A stretch of 29,637 nucleotides of DNA. Origin: JBCCEJ01 sp039030335 (GTDB lineage: Bacteria > Pseudomonadota > Gammaproteobacteria > HK1). The position numbers and the translations under genes are program-made. Below are positions 24,297 to 29,637 of the stretch, in pieces. How positions within the stretch are numbered: the stretch's first letter is position 1; each line of letters opens with the position of its first letter. Under the pieces are notes generated by a model. The model saw nothing but the letters and a program-made list of their open reading frames with translations. It ran no database searches and had not been told where the DNA came from. The stretch lies in NCBI GenBank assembly GCA_039030335.1, contig JBCCEJ010000073.1, positions 1 to 29,637 on the forward strand. Reading direction: 5' to 3'.

Positions 24297-26015
24297 GTGT
24301 CTGAAGTCTTGCCGTCTTATTGGAAGAGCCGTGTGGTGGAATTGCGGGCTGCGGGTTTCGACCCCGACGCGGTGCAAATGCGCAACGCCATCATCACAGT
24401 CGCGAATCCGTACACGAACGCGCACCGATGCAACAATCGCGTTCAGCGCATCGCCAATCTGATCGTTGAAACGGTAGCCGAACGCGGGGGGCAAGGCCTG
24501 CTCGTCGGCACGCCTGCGGTCTCCGACGCGTTTACGCAGGGTAGCGTGAATGCGGGTTACAGCCTCGTCTCGCGCGAACTGTTCGCCGACTGTATCGAGA
24601 CCGGACACTACGCCCATCATGCCAACGCCATGATCGTCGTCTCGGGCTGTGACAAGACGGGCGCGGCCGCCATGATGCCGCTCGCCCGTACCAATGCCCC
24701 GGGACTGGTCGTCTATCCGGGCACCAGTTCACCTGGCCAGGTCGACTTCGAGCCGTGGGCCAGCAAAGGTCGCAACCTCACGATCCTCGACTACGAAGAA
24801 GGCCGCGCCGCGCGCGACGCGGGCCGAATCACGCCAGCTCAGCTGGGTGAACTGCAACGCAATGTCATGCCAGGCAGCGGTACCTGTGGGGCAATGTTCA
24901 CGGCGAACACCATGAGCACGATCGCCGAAGCGATGGGCATGATGCTGACGCGCGGTGCGTCGCACCCAGCCGACTACGACGCAACGAGCGACATCCATGA
25001 CGACGTGAAAGCGCAGGCGAGCGCTTCGGTAGCCGCGCTCTATCGGATGCTCGAAAGTGGCCTTCGACCCCGCGACATCATGACGCTGGAGGCCTTCGAG
25101 AATGCCATCACCACGGCGTATGCCATGGGCGGCTCTACCAATATGTTTCTGCACTTGCCGGCCATCGCGCGGGAAGCGGGCGTGGAGCTGACCATCGACC
25201 ACATTCAGCGGATTGGGGAGCGCGTTCCGCTCATCACAAACCTGCAACCGCACGGGCCGTACGCGATGGTGTCATTGCACGAGGTCGGTGGCGTGCCCGT
25301 GGTGATGCGCGAACTGCTGGACGCCGGGCTGCTGCACGGCGATGTGATGACCGTCACCGGCGCCACGATGGCGGAAAATCTCTCGCAGGTCCCGACGCTT
25401 GCCGAACTGGGCGACCAGAACATCGTAAAGCCGGTCAGCGCACCGCTGTCGCCAGCGAACAACCATATCAGCGTGTTGCGCGGAAATATTGCGCCGGAAA
25501 GCTGCGTGCTGAAATTGGGCGGCAAAACGCTCGAAGACGGCGAGTTCCGCGGGCCTGCCCGCGTGTTCGACAGCGAAGCCGACACCATGGAGGCCATTCG
25601 CACCGACGCCATCAGGCCGGGGGATGTCATCGTCGTGCGCAACGTGGGTCCCGTCGGCGAGCCGGGCATGCCCGAGATGGTCATGTTGACGATCCAGCTG
25701 CAGGGTCGCGGGCTTGGCAAGGAGGTTGCGCTGATCACCGATGGCCGGTTCAGCGGCGTCTCGCATGGGATTTTGATCGGCCACATCTCGCCGGAGGCCG
25801 CGCGCGGCGGCCCGCTGGCAGCGGTGCGTGAAGGCGATACGATCGTGATCAATCCGCACGACCGTACACTGAACGTCGAACTGGGTACCGAAGAACTCGC
25901 ACAGCGTCTCGCCGGCTGGACCGCGCCGGATCTCAGTGCCAAGGTACGACGCGGATCGGTACGTGAAAAATACACCCGGCTGGTATCGTCGGCGCACTAC
26001 GGCTGCGTCCTGTAG
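24297..26015 (+). CDS. IlvD/Edd-family dehydratase (divergent DHAD-like)
   Basis: The 572-residue protein keeps the Fe-S cysteines Cys45 (HRCNN), Cys118 (SGCDK) and Cys197 (GSGTCGAMFTANTM), the Mg ligand Asp77 (VSDAF) and the catalytic serine Ser486 (TDGRFSG). It should eliminate water from a dihydroxy acid or sugar acid. However, the usual segment between Asp77 and YSLVSRE (DGI.MGHEGM in DHAD) is replaced, here reading SDAFTQGSVNAGYSLVSRE, so it is probably not the valine/isoleucine-pathway enzyme. A sugar-acid or other hydroxy-acid dehydratase is likelier. The start is GTG 24297 with a strong ribosome site. No other ilv gene is near. It heads a plus-strand run with the MDR, TauD and LLM genes. 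Confidence 0.88.
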   Translation: MSEVLPSYWKSRVVELRAAGFDPDAVQMRNAIITVANPYTNAHRCNNRVQRIANLIVETVAERGGQGLLVGTPAVSDAFTQGSVNAGYSLVSRELFADCIETGHYAHHANAMIVVSGCDKTGAAAMMPLARTNAPGLVVYPGTSSPGQVDFEPWASKGRNLTILDYEEGRAARDAGRITPAQLGELQRNVMPGSGTCGAMFTANTMSTIAEAMGMMLTRGASHPADYDATSDIHDDVKAQASASVAALYRMLESGLRPRDIMTLEAFENAITTAYAMGGSTNMFLHLPAIAREAGVELTIDHIQRIGERVPLITNLQPHGPYAMVSLHEVGGVPVVMRELLDAGLLHGDVMTVTGATMAENLSQVPTLAELGDQNIVKPVSAPLSPANNHISVLRGNIAPESCVLKLGGKTLEDGEFRGPARVFDSEADTMEAIRTDAIRPGDVIVVRNVGPVGEPGMPEMVMLTIQLQGRGLGKEVALITDGRFSGVSHGILIGHISPEAARGGPLAAVREGDTIVINPHDRTLNVELGTEELAQRLAGWTAPDLSAKVRRGSVREKYTRLVSSAHYGCVL

Positions 26016-26020
26016 TCGAT

Positions 26021-26051
26021 GCTGCCACCCGCCGACAGGCCCATTGGCAGC
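26021..26051. terminator. Inverted repeat after the IlvD-like gene
   Basis: GCTGCCA (26021-26027) pairs with TGGCAGC (26045-26051) over a 17-base loop, starting six bases after the stop. It has no T-tract and may be a weak terminator or processing site. Confidence 0.35.
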
Positions 26052-26146
26052 GACGCCGGTGTGCCCGCGACGGTGAACCATCCCGCGCGCAGCTGGCAGA
26101 CGTGCGCAATCCCGAAACCTCGGGTCAACCCTACCCCGGAGTCCGC

Positions 26147-27181
26147 ATGAACAATCGTCACGTCGTGTTGAGCAAGCGCCCGAGCGGCGCCGTCACCGAA
26201 CAGTGTTTTGCGCTGCGTGAGAGCGAGGTGAGCCAACTCCGGGAAGGCGACGTGCTGGTGCGCAATATCTACGTGTCGTGCGACCCGTACATGCGCGGCC
26301 AGTTCGGCGGCACCACGTCCAACAAATCCCTGTTCGACCTCGATGCGCCCGTGCCGGCCCGCGCGGTCGGCCAGGTAGTCGAGAGCCGGCACGCGGATTT
26401 TGCCGAAGGCGACGTGGTGTGGGGTTTCATGGCCTGGGAACGATTCAGCGTCGTCCCGGGCGGGACCGGCCTTCGGCTCTTCGACCCGGCGCTCGGTCCG
26501 ATCTCCTACGCCATCTCCGTGCTCGGCATGCCCGGCCTGACGGCGTATGTCGGGATGTTCGACATCGGCAGCCCGCGCGAAGGAGAAACCGCCTACGTGT
26601 CCGCCGCAGCCGGTGCTGTCGGTCAGCTGGCCGCGCAGTTTGCCCGCCTCAAGGGTGCGCGCGTCGTTGGATCGGCCGGTAGCGAGGCCAAGGTGCAGTT
26701 CCTGCGCGAGACGCTGAATCTGGACGCCGCGTTCAACTACCGGACGGTCAGCTCGCACGAAGCCGCTCTCGCCGAGCACTGCCCCGACGGGATCGACGTC
26801 TACTTCGACAACGTCGGTGGACCGGTACTCGATGCGGTGTTGGAGCGGGCCAACGAACATGCGCGAATCGCCGTTTGCGGACAGATTTCCCAATACGATG
26901 AAGCGGGGCCGGGTTACGCCATCCGCAATTTCCGCAACGTCCTCGGTAAGCGAATTTTGATTCAGGGCTTCAGTGTCCGGTCACACATGGATCAATTCGA
27001 TTCAGCTCAAGCACAAATCGCGCATTGGCTAGCCGAGCGTAACGTGGTGTATACACAGGATATTGTTTCGGGTCTGGAACAGCTGCCCGGCGCGTTCGTG
27101 TCGATGATGGCAGGCGGTAACCTCGGCAAGCGACTGGTACAGGTGGACGACGACCCGTTCACCAACCCGCTTGCGGGCTGA
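26147..27181 (+). CDS. Zinc-independent MDR oxidoreductase (CurA/YncB / leukotriene B4 dehydrogenase-like)
   Basis: The 344-residue medium-chain reductase has SCDPYMRG at 44-51, GMPGLTAYVG at about 127-136 and the NADPH-binding AAAGAVGQ at 153-160, then YFDNVGG around 222-228. It has no zinc-ligand cysteines or histidines. Such enzymes reduce alkenals, enones or curcumin-like double bonds with NADPH. ATG 26147 follows CGGAG by about six bases; a GTG at 26102 in the same frame is a less likely start. It follows the IlvD-like gene by 131 bases and precedes the TauD gene by 54, consistent with partial co-transcription. Confidence 0.92.
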   Translation: MNNRHVVLSKRPSGAVTEQCFALRESEVSQLREGDVLVRNIYVSCDPYMRGQFGGTTSNKSLFDLDAPVPARAVGQVVESRHADFAEGDVVWGFMAWERFSVVPGGTGLRLFDPALGPISYAISVLGMPGLTAYVGMFDIGSPREGETAYVSAAAGAVGQLAAQFARLKGARVVGSAGSEAKVQFLRETLNLDAAFNYRTVSSHEAALAEHCPDGIDVYFDNVGGPVLDAVLERANEHARIAVCGQISQYDEAGPGYAIRNFRNVLGKRILIQGFSVRSHMDQFDSAQAQIAHWLAERNVVYTQDIVSGLEQLPGAFVSMMAGGNLGKRLVQVDDDPFTNPLAG

Positions 27182-27235
27182 CGCCGCAAAGCTGCATCGC
27201 CAACAGTCCCGGGCTCACTGGTGTGAGGAGCTGCT

Positions 27236-28093
27236 ATGAGTGCTGTCGTTGGCTATGACATCCATCCCGTTGGCGAGGTCGCCGGCGCCGAGGTGCTGGG
27301 ACTCGATCTGAATGAACCATTGGAGCCACCGGCGGTTGACGCCATCAGGCAGGCTCTCGTCCAGCACCACATTCTGATCTTCCGCAACCAGACGCTCGCG
27401 AAAGAGGCGCAGCTCGCATTCAGCGAAAAATTGGGCGACCTCGAAGGCCATGTCATTCGCCTGCGAGATGGTGAGAAAGCACCGCTGCTGCACGTCATCT
27501 CCAACCTGGATGCCGACGGCAATCCGACTTCCAAGCCGTACTCGCACGGCAACTACTACTGGCACACGGACAAGTCGTACCACGACGTGCCGTCGTTCGC
27601 GACGCTGCTGCACGCGGTTGAGCTGCCCCCATCGGGCGGCGACACGGAATACGCGAACATGCACCTCGCCTACGATGCGCTGCCGGACAGCCGCAAGACC
27701 GAAATCGCGTCTTTGAAGCTCGAGCACAGCTGGGAGGCGAGCCGTCTGAACACCGGCAACAGACCGGCTACGGAAGCCGAGAAGCGCGACCGCCCGCCGG
27801 TGCAGCATCCGCTCGTGCGCACGCATCCAGAAACCGGACGCAAGGGCCTGTATCTCGGTATGCACGTCTCCCACGTGCTCGGCATGCCGGCCGAGGAGAG
27901 CCGCGCACTGCTAGACGACCTGCAGTCGTTCGCGACCGAAGAGCAGTTCGTCTATAAGCACGCCTGGCAGCCAGGTGACCTCGTCGTCTGGGACAATCGC
28001 AGCCTGCTGCACCGGGCCAGCGCCAACTACGATATGGACCGCTATCGCCGGGTGCTTCACCGCACCGTGATTCGGGGTACGGTACCGTTCTGA
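27236..28093 (+). CDS. TauD/TfdA-family Fe(II)/2-oxoglutarate dioxygenase (second copy)
   Basis: The 285-residue protein has the iron triad His110-x-Asp112 in YYWHTDKSY and distal His259 in LLHRASANYD, with Arg272 and Arg276 for 2-oxoglutarate. It is more like the taurine or alpha-ketoglutarate-dependent 2,4-D enzymes than the copy at 20957-21781; the two differ clearly in sequence and are not a recent duplication. The substrate is an unknown sulfonate, sulfate ester or aryloxy acid by family. TGAGGAG lies about seven bases before the ATG. It lies between the MDR and LLM genes on the same strand. Confidence 0.93.
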   Translation: MSAVVGYDIHPVGEVAGAEVLGLDLNEPLEPPAVDAIRQALVQHHILIFRNQTLAKEAQLAFSEKLGDLEGHVIRLRDGEKAPLLHVISNLDADGNPTSKPYSHGNYYWHTDKSYHDVPSFATLLHAVELPPSGGDTEYANMHLAYDALPDSRKTEIASLKLEHSWEASRLNTGNRPATEAEKRDRPPVQHPLVRTHPETGRKGLYLGMHVSHVLGMPAEESRALLDDLQSFATEEQFVYKHAWQPGDLVVWDNRSLLHRASANYDMDRYRRVLHRTVIRGTVPF

Positions 28094-28109
28094 CTTCCGC
28101 CGTCAGAAC
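28087..28109. terminator. Hairpin overlapping the TauD stop codon
   Basis: GTTCTGAC (28087-28094) pairs perfectly with GTCAGAAC (28102-28109) over a 7-base loop. The left arm includes the stop codon. There is no T-tract, so it may attenuate rather than fully end transcription. Confidence 0.5.
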
Positions 28110-28140
28110 CGCAACGGCTCGCGCCGCCATTCCCCGAGAC

Positions 28141-28287
28141 CAGTCCGCGGACACGAGTGGGCGCCGGACAGAGAGCAGGTACTCTCTGGAGCGGTGTCCG
28201 GTGAGAACCATCCCGAAACCGGCGTCGGAAGTCAGGACCTGACGACCGCCGCACGGTAGCGACTGAATTCAAACTGAGAGAGTACGC
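28141..28287 (+). promoter_or_regulatory. Structured leader before the LLM monooxygenase gene
   Basis: Several paired elements lie here: the palindrome GTCCGCGGAC at 28143-28152; CCGGACA (28164-28170) with TGTCCGG (28195-28201), enclosing AGAGAG (28170-28175) with CTCTCT (28182-28187); and GTCAGG-A-CCTGAC at 28231-28243. CGGACAC (28148-28154) can instead pair with GTGTCCG (28194-28200), so mutually exclusive folds are possible. AGTCAGGA..CCTG resembles a cobalamin-riboswitch B12 box, but its inner bases and the other conserved parts are missing. An RNA switch, operator or attenuator cannot be told apart from sequence alone. Confidence 0.45.
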
Positions 28288-29637
28288 ATGCGCCAGATTC
28301 ACTTTGTTGCCTTCCTGCAAGCACAGAACTGCACGACGCTCCCGGCCGCCTGGCGGCACCCGGATGCACGCACGGACACGTATTCACCAGACTACTACCA
28401 GCACATCGCGCGCGTGCTGGAAGCCGGCAAGTTCGACGTCGGCTTCTTCGACGACCGTCTCGCGATGCCCGACATGTACAGCGGCGACCATGCGCACACC
28501 GTGCAAAACGGCATCCGCTGCGTGAAGCTCGATCCGATCGCCTGTCTGATGACCATGGCTGCCGCCACCGAGCGGCTCGGCCTCGGCGCGACCTACTCGA
28601 CGACTTACTACGAACCGTTCCACGTTGCGCGCCTGTTCCAGACGGTCGATTTGATGACGCGCGGACGCGCTGGCTGGAACGTCGTGACCTCGGTCAACGA
28701 CAACGAAGCGCTGAACATGGGGCGTACCGGTGCAATGGAGCACGACCGTCGCTACGACCGCGCGGACGAATTCCTGGAGGTGGTACTAGGCCACTGGGAC
28801 AGTTGGGACGACGACGCGATCATCGCGGACAAGGCCAACAACCTGTACGCCCACCCCGACAAGGTGCGCCGCCTCGACTATAAGGGCGAGTTCATGTCGT
28901 CGCGCGGGCCGTTCACCGTGCCGCGCTCACCGCAGGGTCATCCGGTGGTCATCCAGGCTGGCATGAGCGGCCGCGGCCAACGTTTCGCGGCGCGCTGGGG
29001 CGAGTTGCTGTTCGTCGCATACCACGACCTCGAAGTCGCAAAGAAGAGCTACGCCGCGCAGAAGGCCGCCGCTGCCGAGTTGGGACGTGACCCGGACGGT
29101 ATGAAGATCTGCAGCCTGTTCTACCCGGTCTGCGCCGCCACCAAGATGGAGGCGGAAGACAAACAGGCCGCGTACGACAAACTGCCGAACGAAATGGACC
29201 AGCTCTCGCTGCTTTCCGAAGCGCTCAACTTCGACTTCGCGAGCAAGGGCATGGACGAAGCCTTCAGCGATGAAGAGATGCACGGCATCGCCGGTATGCA
29301 GTCGATGCGCGACCGCGTCTGGCAATCGGTGAACCGCGCCCCCACCGTGCGCGACTTCATGGAGATCACCGGCCGCGGTCTGTTGCGCGATCCGTGGGTG
29401 GGCGGGCCGAAGGAAGTCGCTGACCTGATCGAGGAGTGGTTCACCGCACCCGGCTGCGACGGCTTCGTAGTGGGTCCGACGCACCAGCCCGGCTGCTTCG
29501 AAGACTTCGTGAAGTTCGTCGTACCGGAACTGCAGCGCCGCGGCATCTACCGCAAGGATTACAGCGGCAACACGCTCCGCGATCACCTCGGTCTTGCGCG
29601 CCCCGACATCGGCGCCTGGAAAACCAGTCTCGACGCC
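28288..29637 (+). CDS. LLM flavin-dependent monooxygenase, NtaA/SnaA/DszA type (3' end cut by window)
   Basis: The 450 codons are open to the last base with no stop, so the gene runs off the window; family length (about 440-460) suggests only a few codons are missing. The pattern is that of the FMNH2-dependent NtaA/SnaA/DszA/SoxA group: MRQIHFVAFLQAQN, then KFDVGFFDDRLAMPD, ATYSTTYYEPFHVARLFQTV, TRGRAGWNVVTSVNDNEALN, and VVIQAGMSGRGQRFAARWGE. These oxidise nitrilotriacetate, dibenzothiophene sulfone, or other C-N or C-S bonds, using reduced flavin from a separate reductase that is not in this window. GAGAG lies about eight bases before the ATG. A structured leader precedes it. Confidence 0.92.
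   Translation, partial: MRQIHFVAFLQAQNCTTLPAAWRHPDARTDTYSPDYYQHIARVLEAGKFDVGFFDDRLAMPDMYSGDHAHTVQNGIRCVKLDPIACLMTMAAATERLGLGATYSTTYYEPFHVARLFQTVDLMTRGRAGWNVVTSVNDNEALNMGRTGAMEHDRRYDRADEFLEVVLGHWDSWDDDAIIADKANNLYAHPDKVRRLDYKGEFMSSRGPFTVPRSPQGHPVVIQAGMSGRGQRFAARWGELLFVAYHDLEVAKKSYAAQKAAAAELGRDPDGMKICSLFYPVCAATKMEAEDKQAAYDKLPNEMDQLSLLSEALNFDFASKGMDEAFSDEEMHGIAGMQSMRDRVWQSVNRAPTVRDFMEITGRGLLRDPWVGGPKEVADLIEEWFTAPGCDGFVVGPTHQPGCFEDFVKFVVPELQRRGIYRKDYSGNTLRDHLGLARPDIGAWKTSLDA

Noticed and set aside
28200..28243. Cobalamin riboswitch
   Set aside because: Only a partial B12-box-like stretch and a GGTGAGAA run are present; the CCCGC-ACTG core and correct spacing are missing, so I call it only a structured leader.

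Overview
The window is GC-rich, gene-dense bacterial DNA with 26 supportable protein genes and no recognisable tRNA, rRNA, CRISPR array, insertion sequence or prophage gene. The lineage is most likely Pseudomonadota, possibly Gammaproteobacteria. The basis is a HemB whose N-terminus and aspartate-type metal loop resemble the Pseudomonas enzyme, GGAG-type ribosome binding sites, and a gene set (CaiB, MaoC-like, NIPSNAP, TauD, PhyH, LLM oxidoreductases) common in metabolically versatile, often marine or host-associated proteobacteria. This placement is an inference.

Layout. At 1-209 a 75-bp perfect inverted repeat lies at the window edge and covers the start of an acetylornithine-type aminotransferase. 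From 1.5 to 6.1 kb there are single genes in alternating orientation: an LLM oxidoreductase, HemB, an orphan zinc/manganese-binding ABC solute receptor and a class III CoA-transferase. From 6.2 to 8.4 kb a four-gene minus-strand operon runs FAS1-like hot-dog protein, MaoC-like hot-dog protein, GNAT, SDR; both flanking junctions overlap by ATGA. At 8.6-9.3 kb two small dimeric alpha/beta-barrel proteins (NIPSNAP and ABM) face each other. At 9.4-13.3 kb a translationally coupled HyuA-HyuB pair lies divergent from a CitE/HpcH-type CoA-ester lyase. At 14.3-15.9 kb there is an unusual single-chain fusion of DppB- and DppC-like permease halves with no ATPase or binding protein beside it.

From 16.0 kb to the end the window looks like a catabolic island. 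It holds an amidohydrolase_2, a probable sulfatase / enolase-superfamily operon, a crotonase lacking one catalytic glutamate, a TauD dioxygenase, an NmrA-like reductase facing a PhyH dioxygenase, and a plus-strand run of a divergent IlvD/Edd dehydratase, an MDR oxidoreductase, a second TauD dioxygenase and a DszA/NtaA-type flavin monooxygenase cut by the window end. A structured leader precedes the last gene.

How the genes may work together (inference). Two themes recur. One is CoA-linked acyl catabolism: CoA-transferase, hot-dog proteins, SDR, CoA-ester lyase and crotonase. The other is sulfated or sulfonated organic acids and sugars: a cytoplasmic sulfatase, two dehydratase-type enzymes, a lactonase-like amidohydrolase, three Fe(II)/2-oxoglutarate oxygenases and a flavin monooxygenase. 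No single complete pathway can be proven from the sequence. I found no clearly new defence or mobile system. The best novelty candidates are the fused permease, the E-to-W crotonase, the sulfatase-enolase operon, the divergent IlvD-like enzyme and the structured leader before the last gene.
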